Shown in pieces: positions 56,676 through 64,000 of a DNA stretch of 64,000 bases (position 1 is its first letter; every line of letters starts with the position of its first letter). The notes under the pieces are model-generated. The model was not told where the DNA came from and made no database searches. It saw only the letters and a program-made list of their open reading frames with translations. The DNA comes from Chitinophagales bacterium (lineage in GTDB: Bacteria; Bacteroidota; Bacteroidia; Chitinophagales; CAIOSU01), in NCBI GenBank assembly GCA_026003335.1, contig BPHB01000001.1, positions 508,591 through 572,590 of the forward strand. The letters run 5' to 3'. The translations under genes were made by a program, and so were the position numbers.

Positions 56676-57416
56676 TTAAATTATTTTAGCTTCATTATGT
56701 AATAATTCCACAAGTTCTTCTACCTTATCCGGGCTGATAAGCTTTACGGAAGAGCGTTGCGGAGGCAACTCGTAGTTTTTTATTTCGGTAAACGTATCCA
56801 CCTGCACCGCAGGCACCACAGTAAGCGGTTTCGTGCGGGCAGCCATGATGCCCCGCATGTTGGCTATGCGCGCTTCGGCAAGCCCTTTTGTTGCGCTCAC
56901 GACAAAGGGCGTTTGCACTTTTACAATCTCCTTTCCGCCCTCAATTTCTCGTTTGATGGTGGCAGTATTCCCTTCTATCTCCAGAGAAGTTGCAAGACTC
57001 ACAAACGGTAGATCAAGCAATTCAGCCACCACACCTCCAACCATACATCCGTTGTAATCGATGGTTTCCTTACCTGTAAAAATAATATCATACCCCTTTC
57101 CCTTTGCATATTCTGCTATCTGGGCGGCTACATAATAGGAATCCGTTTCATCGGCATCTATCCTCACGGCATCATCGGCACCGATGGCAAGGGCTCTGCG
57201 GATAATCGGGTCATTCACTGCACGACCTACATTGATTACCGTTACAGTACCGCCAAATTTTTCTTTTAATTCCAGCGCCCGCACCAAAGCATACCACTCA
57301 TCGGTGGGATTAATTATCCAAGCTACGTTCTCATCATTAAAGCGTGTGTTGTTGTCTTTAAAACTGATTTTTGTTGTCGTGTCAGGCACCTTGCTGATGC
57401 AAACCAATAATTTCAT
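56676..57416 (-). CDS. etfB: Electron transfer flavoprotein beta subunit
   Basis: 246 residues from the ATG at 57416 (MKLLVCISKVPDTT); the frame continues to 57464 but those residues do not match the family. AMP-binding type features include ALAIGADDAVRID, IIFTGKETIDYNGCMVGGVVAELLDLP in pieces, and IANMRGIMAART. It lies first in the order etfB-etfA-bifunctional nuclease and diverges from the TPR-tilS pair by 71 bases. Confidence 0.96.
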   Translation of the reverse strand: MKLLVCISKVPDTTTKISFKDNNTRFNDENVAWIINPTDEWYALVRALELKEKFGGTVTVINVGRAVNDPIIRRALAIGADDAVRIDADETDSYYVAAQIAEYAKGKGYDIIFTGKETIDYNGCMVGGVVAELLDLPFVSLATSLEIEGNTATIKREIEGGKEIVKVQTPFVVSATKGLAEARIANMRGIMAARTKPLTVVPAVQVDTFTEIKNYELPPQRSSVKLISPDKVEELVELLHNEAKII

Positions 57417-57487
57417 ATGCCAAGGGTTTTTTAAATTGCCCTGCGAAAATAACATTTCCCGCAAATAATCTTCAACCGACCGCTTTT

Positions 57488-57820
57488 ATGGCCCGTGATA
57501 TACTGCAGGAGTTACATAATTTGCTGAATCAATCGCCTGATGATCCCTTTATTTTGTTTGCGCTTGCTCAGGAATATGGAAAACGTAGCCAGCTTGATGC
57601 AGCTTTGAGTTATTATCTGCAACTGATTACTGCATTTCCCGACTATACAGGAACTTATTACCACCTGGGTAAAATATATGAGCGGCTAGGACAGTATGAT
57701 AATGCAATAAAGACGTATCAAAAAGGCATGGACATTACCCAAAAAAAAGGCGACCAGCATGCCTATACAGAATTAAAAGCCGCCTTATCATCAATTACTT
57801 CTGAGGATGAATTTCAGTGA
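57488..57820 (+). CDS. Small tetratricopeptide-repeat protein
   Basis: 110 residues with about three TPR units; ALSYYLQLITAFPDYTGTYYHLGKIYERLGQYDNAIKTYQKGM shows the alternating small and aromatic positions. No signal peptide. Probably an adaptor protein. Its last 14 bases overlap the start of tilS in another frame, so the two are translated from one message. No partner can be named. Confidence 0.88.
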   Translation: MARDILQELHNLLNQSPDDPFILFALAQEYGKRSQLDAALSYYLQLITAFPDYTGTYYHLGKIYERLGQYDNAIKTYQKGMDITQKKGDQHAYTELKAALSSITSEDEFQ

Positions 57821-59162
57821 TTTGATATTGAAAAAGTTTCGGGACTATTGTTCGGAGCATCAGTTGCTGCAGCCCCGTCAACTTATACTGCTTGCTGTCA
57901 GCGGAGGAGTGGATTCTGTGGTGCTTTGTAAACTCTTTGCATTGTCGGGCCAGCCTTTTGGCATAGCACATTGCAATTTTCAGTTGCGTGGAAGGGCCTC
58001 CGATGAAGACCAACTATTTACCCGGCAGCTTGCCATCACGTATCAGGTACCCTTTTTTACAGAGACCTTTAACACACTGGAGCATGCAGCTATTCAGAAA
58101 ATTTCGGTGGAGATGGCTGCCAGAGAACTACGCTACTCTTGGCTGGAAAACATACGGAAGTCCCATGGTTTTCATGCCATAGCCACTGCGCACCACCGGG
58201 ACGACAATGTGGAAACTGTGTTGCTGCATTTAACCAAAGGAACAGGGTTGGCAGGGTTGCATGGCATGCACCCGCGCAGAGAACATATCATCCGCCCAAT
58301 GCTGGCGCTCAGCAAAACCGAAATAACCGAGTTTGCCCGCCAGCATCAGCTCCCGTTTCGGGAAGACGCATCCAACCGCGATTCCGTGTTTCAGCGCAAC
58401 CTGCTTCGCAATGAGGTTATACCTTTACTGGAAAAAATCAATCCGGCCTTCAAGGAATCATTTGCTGCAAGTATTCAAAAATTTCGTGATGCCGAAAGCA
58501 TCTACAAAAAAGGATTGGAATACTACCGCAAAAAACTGATTACTCAAAGAGGACCGGATTACTACATCCCCATAAAACTGCTTTTGCAGTTTGAAGGGAT
58601 TAAAACCATTCTGTATGAGCTGTTAAAAGATTACGGATTTAACGAAAAAGAAGTTGCTCAGATACATAGCAGGATGCGGGAAGGTTCCGGCCAACAGTAT
58701 TTTTCAGAATCGCACCGGGTAATTCAGTACAGGGATTTTTTGATCCTTACCTGCCGTGAGCCACAGCCCAGCAATATTGTGCTCGTGGGAAACATTAAAA
58801 AACCCGTGAGGTTACCTGACGGAGGTATGTTGAAATTTCACCTGTTAAAAGGTGCTCATATCAGCGATACACCGCCTGAAATTGCGCTCCTGGATCATTC
58901 AAAACTGCAGTTTCCTCTTGTCATCAGAAGATGGCGCCAAGGTGACTATTTCTATCCATTCGGCATGCAGCGAAAAAAGAAAAAGCTCAGCGACTTTTTT
59001 ACAGACAAAAAGTTGTCACAGTTAGATAAAGAGCGAGCATGGATAGTAGAATCAGATAAAAGAATCGTATGGGTAGTAGGCTACCGCATTGACGACAGGT
59101 TTCGGGTAGCCGCTACCACCCCTGAAACATTAAAAATCAGGTATTTAAAAGGCAAAGATTAA
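57807..59162 (+). CDS. tilS: tRNA(Ile)-lysidine synthase
   Basis: 451 residues. N-type ATP pyrophosphatase loop LAVSGGVDSVVL, then AHCNFQLRG, TAHHRDDNVETVLLHL and RPML, with the substrate domains following and a C-terminal TilS domain (RRWRQGDYFYPFGM, KLSDFFTDKKL). Modifies cytidine at position 34 of tRNA-Ile(CAU) to lysidine so that it reads AUA. Starts inside the TPR gene end. Convergent with the metalloprotease gene by eight bases. Confidence 0.96.
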   Translation: MNFSDLILKKFRDYCSEHQLLQPRQLILLAVSGGVDSVVLCKLFALSGQPFGIAHCNFQLRGRASDEDQLFTRQLAITYQVPFFTETFNTLEHAAIQKISVEMAARELRYSWLENIRKSHGFHAIATAHHRDDNVETVLLHLTKGTGLAGLHGMHPRREHIIRPMLALSKTEITEFARQHQLPFREDASNRDSVFQRNLLRNEVIPLLEKINPAFKESFAASIQKFRDAESIYKKGLEYYRKKLITQRGPDYYIPIKLLLQFEGIKTILYELLKDYGFNEKEVAQIHSRMREGSGQQYFSESHRVIQYRDFLILTCREPQPSNIVLVGNIKKPVRLPDGGMLKFHLLKGAHISDTPPEIALLDHSKLQFPLVIRRWRQGDYFYPFGMQRKKKKLSDFFTDKKLSQLDKERAWIVESDKRIVWVVGYRIDDRFRVAATTPETLKIRYLKGKD

Positions 59163-59170
59163 AGCTTTGA

Positions 59171-61036
59171 TTAAAAAACCACGAAAGAGGTTCTGCTTTG
59201 AAATTTATCGCCTGCTATTCTCAAGGAGTACACGCCGGCTGCCAGATTGGGCAGAGCTATCAGCTCCTTATTTGTTCCGGCGGCAAAGGATTTGGCCACA
59301 GCCCATACCATGCGTCCGGTAGGATCAAAAATTTCAATAGCTACCGGATGCGGATTTTTCAATCCAAATTCCACCACAATCACCTTGTCGTGCTGTATAG
59401 GGTTAGGATATACTCGTAAGTTTTCAACAAAGTCTGCGTTTTCCGTTCCCGTGTAAGTATAATTTTTAAAAAGCAAGCAACCCCGGCTATCACTCACGGT
59501 GATAGAATAAGTATTGCCTAGCATAGGGTTAGTATTTTGCGAACCTGAGCTCCCATCAGACCATGTGTAGGTATAAGGTGGCGTGCCTCCCGAAGCTATT
59601 ATCCTCAGCGAGGAGCCATCAAAGACAAGCTGTGCCTGCAGAGGCTCCGGCTCAGCGATGCTAAACTGCAACTGCACGGAGTTTGAATCACTATCTGTAA
59701 TGGTAACACGGTAGTTGCCCGCACTGAGGTTATGTACTTCGTTGTCCGTTGCCCCGTTAGACCAGCTAAAAGTATAAGGCGGTGTTCCTCCGGAGGGTGT
59801 CACCTGGATAAAGCCATCCAGTTGTCCGAAACAGCTCACATCGTTGACCTGAAAATTGGTAGTAATCGCTGAGACACCGGAGGTGATGAAGTTGGAGTTC
59901 ACCGTGTAGCTAGCACAGGTATAGCCTTCATTGAGTGCTCTTACCTTCCAGCGGTAGTTGACATTTGGCTCCAGATTGTTGAGCAGAATAGAGGTGTCCT
60001 GAACCAGAGTATCCGCGTTGAAAAAGTTGCCGTTGAAGTAGCGGGTTACCAACACATGATATCGCGTAGCACCCGGAACCTTTCTCCAGCGCAGATGGGC
60101 AAAATTGGGAGGAATGCCGGTGGACCCGTCTGGAGGATATACCAACGTTGTAAGTCCTACACTGTCTTTGGCCGGCTCAGGTTGAGCCAAAAGATTAGAG
60201 CGCACACTGAGCAGATAGGCGCGCATGGCATTAATCTGCTCGGCACTGAACCGATTCTGACAGGCATCATTGGAATAAGACATAAAAAGTGTGCCGTCCA
60301 CCTGATATTGATCTCCATTATAATCCAGCTTGGTCTTGTTGTAAGGACAGCTCCACCGGTCAGAAAGATAATCGGCCGGAGTGTCGCAGAAACGATCCCC
60401 TGCAGTCAGGCAGTTTGAGCCATTCACCCGCTCATCAAAAGCTGTAGCATTGGCGGTATTGGGATCACGTCCTTCCCATCCGAAAAAGGTATGCGGCAGG
60501 CTGAAGTAATGCCCGAATTCGTGAGCTACTGTGGAGTTGGTGGGGCCGGCGCAAGACTTGGCGATGGCAATAAAATCCCTGCTACCTCCGCTGAAATAGC
60601 CGCAATTGCCATCAGGGTCAAGCACATAATACACATTTGCCGCATTAGGTACACGCGTTGCCGCAACTGTGGAATTCACTCCACTGGTGTGTTCATAGAG
60701 ACCTGAATGATTGATATAGTTAAAATCACCGTAGATATAGAAATGAAAACCCACCTGCTCATACTGCTTGTTCAGGGTGCATAATCCGTCCAAAATGGTC
60801 TGGGTTTTATGATACCCTGAGCCGTTGTCATCCCCTACCACATGAATCTTAACGGGAATGTAGTACACCTGACCAGGGCTACCTTGTTTTCCAGCCTGAC
60901 CAGCTGAGGCCAGCTGGTGTGCTGTCAACCAGTCTATTATATCATCCGGCATGTGGGTGCCACAGTAGCCATTGGGCTGAGCGTGCAGGCTTGCCAGGTA
61001 TGCCATGCCGGCCAAAATCAGAAAAAATTGTTTCAT
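59171..61036 (-). CDS. Secreted zinc metalloprotease with fibronectin, SprB-type repeats and T9SS sorting domain
   Basis: 621 residues. Signal peptide to about 19 (SLHAQ). The metzincin zinc motif HEFGHYFSLPH is at 172-182, within a pappalysin/M43-like domain (NSTVAHEFGHYF, SDRW, FMSYSNDACQNRF with the Met-turn). Residues about 300-395 form a fibronectin type III-like domain. Two repeats with a GG-TPPYT-WS core (about 405-530) are SprB-type. The last 85 residues (VYPNPIQHDKVIVVEF...LAAGVYSLRI) are a type-A T9SS sorting domain. Predicted extracellular protease and T9SS cargo. Confidence 0.93.
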   Translation of the reverse strand: MKQFFLILAGMAYLASLHAQPNGYCGTHMPDDIIDWLTAHQLASAGQAGKQGSPGQVYYIPVKIHVVGDDNGSGYHKTQTILDGLCTLNKQYEQVGFHFYIYGDFNYINHSGLYEHTSGVNSTVAATRVPNAANVYYVLDPDGNCGYFSGGSRDFIAIAKSCAGPTNSTVAHEFGHYFSLPHTFFGWEGRDPNTANATAFDERVNGSNCLTAGDRFCDTPADYLSDRWSCPYNKTKLDYNGDQYQVDGTLFMSYSNDACQNRFSAEQINAMRAYLLSVRSNLLAQPEPAKDSVGLTTLVYPPDGSTGIPPNFAHLRWRKVPGATRYHVLVTRYFNGNFFNADTLVQDTSILLNNLEPNVNYRWKVRALNEGYTCASYTVNSNFITSGVSAITTNFQVNDVSCFGQLDGFIQVTPSGGTPPYTFSWSNGATDNEVHNLSAGNYRVTITDSDSNSVQLQFSIAEPEPLQAQLVFDGSSLRIIASGGTPPYTYTWSDGSSGSQNTNPMLGNTYSITVSDSRGCLLFKNYTYTGTENADFVENLRVYPNPIQHDKVIVVEFGLKNPHPVAIEIFDPTGRMVWAVAKSFAAGTNKELIALPNLAAGVYSLRIAGDKFQSRTSFVVF

Positions 61037-61183
61037 ATCGGTTTTAAAATGCTTTTGCTCCTAATTACTGTTAATGTAAAATTAAAATTCCCATGCAGTT
61101 TGCACAAGAATAGATTTGGCTTTATCTCTCCAGACTGCAACACATACTTCTCTGAGCGGTCTGTATTACCTACTGAGGTACGT

Positions 61184-61213
61184 TATTGTGAATGATTTAT
61201 TTCCATAAATTTC
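61184..61213 (+). promoter_or_regulatory. Candidate promoter before the first tandem paralog
   Basis: TAAATTTC at 61206-61213 is a seven-of-eight -7 match, with TTG at 61186-61188 and a short 17-base spacer. Weak on its own, but it stands just before the palindrome at 61229. Confidence 0.3.
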
Positions 61214-61228
61214 GTTCCCCTTTTTGCC

Positions 61229-61247
61229 GGATAAGATTACCTTATCC
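61229..61247. promoter_or_regulatory. 19-base palindrome upstream of the small paralog gene
   Basis: GGATAAG-ATTAC-CTTATCC is a perfect inverted repeat with seven-base arms, 27-45 bases before the GTG start at 61274 and just after the candidate promoter, where a repressor operator or leader hairpin would sit. Confidence 0.4.
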
Positions 61248-61273
61248 AGCGAATCAAATACCTAAAATTTTTC

Positions 61274-61603
61274 GTGGCAAAAAAACCCAACGACATAAAA
61301 GTTATTGACCGTTTTGCGCAGAACTATCTGAAAAAATTCAAGGGTAATGTGGATGCCGCCCGTCTGCTTGTCAATCTGATTACGGACAATCTTACTGATA
61401 TTGAGCGCATTCGAAACTATATTATCATTCATGAATACTACAGGCTTTTGCAGGAAAACAACGGTATCAGTTATTTGACTCTTATTCAGCTGGCAGACAA
61501 GTTTGACCTTTCGGAAAGGCAAATTCAGAATATAGTGTATAAGTGGTCCGATAAGTATAAAAAAGGGAGTAATATCATTCAGCACAATAAATCCCATTCA
61601 TAG
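61274..61603 (+). CDS. Small helical protein of unknown function, paralog 1
   Basis: 109 residues from a GTG. Basic and helical, no signal or membrane segment. The stretch FKGNVDAARLLVNLITDNLTDIERIRNYIIIHE parallels the gene 105 bases downstream (FKGEPDATRLIVNMLADNVTDVESLLKYIIRHE, compared piecewise). The C-terminal part (LTLIQLADKFDLSERQIQNIV) reads like a helix-turn-helix, so DNA binding is possible. The minus-strand frame at 61262-61597 is a shadow. I do not recognise a family. Confidence 0.7.
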   Translation: MAKKPNDIKVIDRFAQNYLKKFKGNVDAARLLVNLITDNLTDIERIRNYIIIHEYYRLLQENNGISYLTLIQLADKFDLSERQIQNIVYKWSDKYKKGSNIIQHNKSHS

Positions 61604-61649
61604 AGCTGTGGACGCCTCTTCTTCCGTCTATTCTGGTATGCATTGACAT

Positions 61650-61657
61650 TACATTTG
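61650..61657 (+). promoter_or_regulatory. -7 promoter element before the second tandem paralog
   Basis: TACATTTG is an exact TAnnTTTG match 52 bases before the ATG at 61709. No good -33 element is found at the expected place. Confidence 0.4.
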
Positions 61658-61708
61658 TGCATTCCTTCCTTCCGTTGGACGAATGGCAAGTACTACTTTT
61701 ATTCCCGC

Positions 61709-61975
61709 ATGCCCAAAATATCGTCCAAAGAGGCTGAAACCCGCAAGATCGTTGATCTTTATATCAACCGCTTCAAAGGAGAACCGGATGCCACGCGCCT
61801 TATTGTCAATATGTTGGCCGATAACGTAACTGACGTGGAATCCTTACTGAAGTACATCATCCGACATGAGTTGAAAGGAAAAACCGGCAGTGAGCGCTCT
61901 GCGCTCATGGAACAGCTTGCAAAAGTCTATGGTGTTAGCCTTACAAAAATAAAGGAACTAGCTTCCACAAAATAA
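61709..61975 (+). CDS. Small helical protein of unknown function, paralog 2
   Basis: 88 residues from the ATG at 61709, chosen because the upstream open frame from 61643 does not resemble paralog 1. KIVDLYINRFKGEPDATRLIV aligns with the N-terminal half of paralog 1, and LAKVYGVSLTKIKELA is a second HTH-like end. It may be an ancient tandem duplicate; identity is modest. The pair has a separate -7 element each, so they may be expressed separately. Confidence 0.7.
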   Translation: MPKISSKEAETRKIVDLYINRFKGEPDATRLIVNMLADNVTDVESLLKYIIRHELKGKTGSERSALMEQLAKVYGVSLTKIKELASTK

Positions 61976-62067
61976 AAACACCCTTAAATCACCAACTCAC
62001 TTGCTTGCGGTGTGTAGGGCAATGTACCTCGCCTCATAACATGCCTTTATCCTGAAACTGGAAAAGC

Positions 62068-62838
62068 TTATTGTTCACCTTCCAGCAAACCACCAAACAT
62101 GCCTCCTATACCCCGGCTTTCTTCTGTTCCACGCAAAGAGCGTGCTGCTGCAGCCACGCGGTCGGCAAGACGGGAGAATGGCAGGCTCTGCAGATAAACC
62201 AAACCCGGTCCGCGCAGCAGAGCCAGGAAAAGGCCTTCCCCACCAAAGAGTGCATTCCGGAAGCCGCCAATGAATTTAATATCGTAATCCACAGTAGGAG
62301 CAAAGGCCACAAGACACCCTGTATCTACCCTCAAGGTCTCACCGGATGCAAGTTCTTTTTTAATCACCGTGCCTCCGGCATGTATAAAAGCCAGTCCATC
62401 ACCCTCCAGACGTTGAAGAATAAAACCTTCACCGCCAAAGAGACCAGTACCCAGCCTCTTGGTAAAGGCCACATTAATATCTATGCCCTTGGCAGCACAC
62501 AAAAAACCATCTTTCTGACAGATGAATGAGCCGTTATGCTCGGTGAGATTAATTGGAATAATCTTTCCCGGGTATGGAGCTGCAAAAGCCACTTTCCTTT
62601 TGCCGGTGCCCTTATTGTAGAAGTTGGAAATGAAAAAACTGTCCCCCGTAATGAGCCGTTTGAACCCCTTTAGCAGTCCTCCTCCGGTAGATGTTTCCAT
62701 CTCAATGCCATCTTCCATGAACAACATGGAGCCCACTTCAGCACGCACCCCTTCACCCGGATCCAACTCTACCTCCACCACCTGCATATCATCTCCAATG
62801 ATGTGATAATCTATGACGTCAGCAGTTTGTCTTTGCAT
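62068..62838 (-). CDS. AIM24 / TIGR00266 family protein
   Basis: 256 residues of repeated beta structure: [51 protein letters not shown] and [24 protein letters not shown] in pieces, the last two being duplicated LFGGEG elements. This is the double-stranded beta-helix family named after yeast AIM24. The biochemical role is unknown. Cytoplasmic by lack of signal. Glycine-rich tail [12 protein letters not shown]. Confidence 0.92.
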   Translation of the reverse strand: MQRQTADVIDYHIIGDDMQVVEVELDPGEGVRAEVGSMLFMEDGIEMETSTGGGLLKGFKRLITGDSFFISNFYNKGTGKRKVAFAAPYPGKIIPINLTEHNGSFICQKDGFLCAAKGIDINVAFTKRLGTGLFGGEGFILQRLEGDGLAFIHAGGTVIKKELASGETLRVDTGCLVAFAPTVDYDIKFIGGFRNALFGGEGLFLALLRGPGLVYLQSLPFSRLADRVAAAARSLRGTEESRGIGGMFGGLLEGEQ

Positions 62839-63182
62839 GTTTGTATATTTTAAGATTACTAAAGCAGGTGCAAGTTAGTTCAGGCGTCTGAATAAATAGA
62901 AATAAATTATACCGGTATTCACGCCGGTATTTTGCTTTCCTGCCGGTAGCCGATTTCAGCAATAACTTTTTTACGAATAGATGTTTTCATGTGGGCTGCT
63001 TTCAGCTTAAATGAAACCATCCTGGGCCCGCCTGTACAAAACATGCCTGTGAATACAATGCCCGCAAAACCCAAACCTGAGCATGCTGCCAGACGATATG
63101 CAAAAAGACCGGATAAATGGTGCACGCAAGAAATGGGATACTGTCAGCTATCTGCACGAAATAACAGAAGCGTGAAGACTTC
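62839..63182. other. 344-base region without a convincing gene, one short hairpin
   Basis: Short open frames on both strands here (for example 62919-63125 minus) have no family features. A hairpin ATACCGG-TATTCACG-CCGGTAT at 62909-62930 with four T after it could be a weak terminator, for the zinc-ribbon gene transcript or a passing one. Nothing else is seen. Confidence 0.5.
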
Positions 63183-63383
63183 TTAACGGTTTTTTTTTTC
63201 TCCTTGCGAAGCCTGTTTGACAGGCGACAGATGTGCCCGACCACTCCAGTCACAATTCTGACAACGCAGGCGCTCAATCAGATCGTTGCTGATCAAAGAA
63301 ATAAATTTATCGTAAGAAGTAAGTGGCAAGCGCTCAAGTTGGCCGCTGCCGCAACGAGGACATTGAAGGCCGTCTAAACTCAT
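63183..63383 (-). CDS. Small zinc-ribbon protein
   Basis: 66 residues from the ATG at 63383. Two CxxC pairs, CPRC at the start and CQNC about 33 residues later, form a zinc ribbon; LQCPRCGSGQLERLPLTSYDKFISLIS and RCQNCDWSGR resemble small ribbon proteins of unknown role. A GTG two codons upstream (63389) is an alternative start. The basic tail ends KKNR. A well-spaced promoter lies just before it. Confidence 0.65.
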   Translation of the reverse strand: MSLDGLQCPRCGSGQLERLPLTSYDKFISLISNDLIERLRCQNCDWSGRAHLSPVKQASQGEKKNR

Positions 63384-63402
63384 AACCACAGATTTTGGGC
63401 CG

Positions 63403-63432
63403 CCAATTTACACTTTTCCCTGATTTGCGCAA
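63403..63432 (-). promoter_or_regulatory. Candidate promoter of the zinc-ribbon gene
   Basis: On the minus strand TTG at 63432-63430 and TAAATTGG at 63410-63403 are separated by 19 bases; the second is one base from TAnnTTTG. The start codon is 20 bases downstream. Confidence 0.4.
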
Positions 63433-63551
63433 TTGACAGAAATAAAAAGTCTGCTCCTCCCCCTGCCTTAACAGAGTTCTGTTTTGCTTGTAAATGTTTT
63501 TTTTTGAAGAATTTTACAGGCAATATTTGGCAGAAGCAGAAGACGCTAGGC

Positions 63552-64000
63552 ATGCAATCAGGCGATAAAGGGGCTTCGGTTCCGCAGCAAAGAACAGAAT
63601 CTTTTGATGAGCCTCCTATCCGAGAAGTTCCGCGGATTCTATATTTCAAGACACGGGAGGAGTTTAACGAGGCTGTGGGGAAAGACTTTATTCAGGCAGC
63701 CAACACAGTAACCGCAGAGGGGAAAAAATTTATTGCAGGCCTCTCTCACGGGCAATCACCTGCCGGCAGCTATCAGTATATTTTTGATCACTTCTCCGAA
63801 ATACAGCGCCCTGACCTTTTGCGATTTACTTTCGTCAATTCTCCCTTTAAGTCGCAACGTGACCTGCAAAACGTGTTTGAAGCACGGGTGTTTCTGAAAA
63901 AACTTATCAAAGCCGGATTAATCAGGAAAGAGCAGATTATCGGGGCAGATTTTAAAAGGACTAGCTTGGAGGAGTATGTAAAAAAATTCAATGAAGAGCT
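63552..64000 (+). CDS. NagB/6-phosphogluconolactonase-like protein, 3' end outside the window
   Basis: 149 codons are visible from the ATG at 63552 to the window edge, with no stop. FIAGLSHGQSPAGSYQYIF corresponds to the G-(L/A)-(S/A)-x-G-x-(S/T)-P-x-G-x-Y phosphate-binding loop of glucosamine-6-phosphate deaminase and 6-phosphogluconolactonase. The following RFTFVNSPF departs from the usual FNLDEY metal/catalytic segment, so the activity may differ. A longer in-frame N-terminus is possible. The remainder would settle the assignment. Confidence 0.7.
   Translation, partial: MQSGDKGASVPQQRTESFDEPPIREVPRILYFKTREEFNEAVGKDFIQAANTVTAEGKKFIAGLSHGQSPAGSYQYIFDHFSEIQRPDLLRFTFVNSPFKSQRDLQNVFEARVFLKKLIKAGLIRKEQIIGADFKRTSLEEYVKKFNEE

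Noticed and set aside
62919-63125. 68-codon minus-strand frame between the AIM24 and zinc-ribbon genes
   Set aside because: No motif, no promoter, and competing frames of equal size on both strands.
63494-63568. 24-codon frame starting at an ATG before the last gene
   Set aside because: Too short, overlaps the start of the NagB-like gene in another frame, and has no supporting feature.

Overview
The window looks like a chromosomal segment of a Bacteroidota bacterium, most likely a Chitinophagales/Saprospiria-type lineage (lineage inferred; no 16S is present). The evidence is two type IX secretion system (T9SS) components (PorQ, PorT), three large or secreted proteins with T9SS-type C-terminal sorting domains, several signal-peptide proteins with the VGIGT..P..RL.V stalk motif typical of this phylum, and -7 promoter elements of the Bacteroidota type (TAnnTTTG). 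Genes are densely packed on both strands. There is no rRNA, IS element, prophage block or CRISPR array; one tRNA gene (Leu, CAG anticodon) is present.

Layout. 0.1-7.5 kb: EGF-like lipoprotein, divergent EF-G-like GTPase, then porQ-cmk and lon on the minus strand. 7.6-10 kb: membrane GT-C-like protein overlapping a stand-alone LigD-type polymerase domain. 10-14.4 kb: DUF212/PAP2-like protein, purC and PhoH (minus), then a SAM-hydrolase (DUF62) gene overlapping an ABM-domain gene (plus). 14.4-18.5 kb: tRNA-Leu, a shared terminator, a 1106-aa T9SS type-B adhesin-like protein and thpR. 18.6-25.7 kb: family-5 uracil-DNA glycosylase, CocE-like hydrolase, a phosphopantetheinyl transferase broken by two compensating frameshifts, WD40 protein, dcd, the porT-ubiE pair, and engB with one frameshift. 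25.7-32.4 kb: voltage-sensor-like membrane protein, coiled-coil protein, DUF6370 protein, PECR-like SDR-coaD, YdcF-like lipoprotein and a bifunctional aldolase/SDR. 32.5-44.4 kb: a translationally coupled pair of stalk/spike-like exported proteins, rhodanese, gltB, a GMC oxidoreductase with small partner, exported endonuclease/phosphatase-family protein, queG and a small membrane protein. 44.4-54.1 kb: UPF0316 protein, SDR, a 1706-aa collagen-like/DUF7151-like repeat protein preceded by a pentanucleotide repeat, a Crp/Fnr-DUF2892-OsmC cluster and a T9SS-sorted esterase. 54.2-64 kb: orphan ParA-like ATPase, etfB-etfA-bifunctional nuclease operon, TPR-tilS, a T9SS-sorted metalloprotease, two tandem paralogous small proteins of unknown function, an AIM24 protein, a zinc-ribbon protein and the start of a NagB/phosphogluconolactonase-like gene.

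How the parts fit. PorQ and PorT belong to the machine that exports and attaches proteins carrying the C-terminal sorting domains seen at 14.6, 52.9 and 59.2 kb; the collagen-like and stalk proteins are other surface candidates. Core housekeeping (purC, cmk, coaD, dcd, tilS, engB, ubiE, etfAB, gltB, queG, lon) is interleaved, so this is ordinary chromosome rather than an island. The least explained parts are the repeat-rich surface locus at 45.9-51.2 kb, the tandem paralogs at 61.2-62.0 kb with an upstream palindrome, the pore-less voltage-sensor-like protein at 25.8 kb, and the frameshifted engB and PPTase genes, which may be sequence errors. All functional calls rest on reading the translated sequence for motifs; no database search was run.
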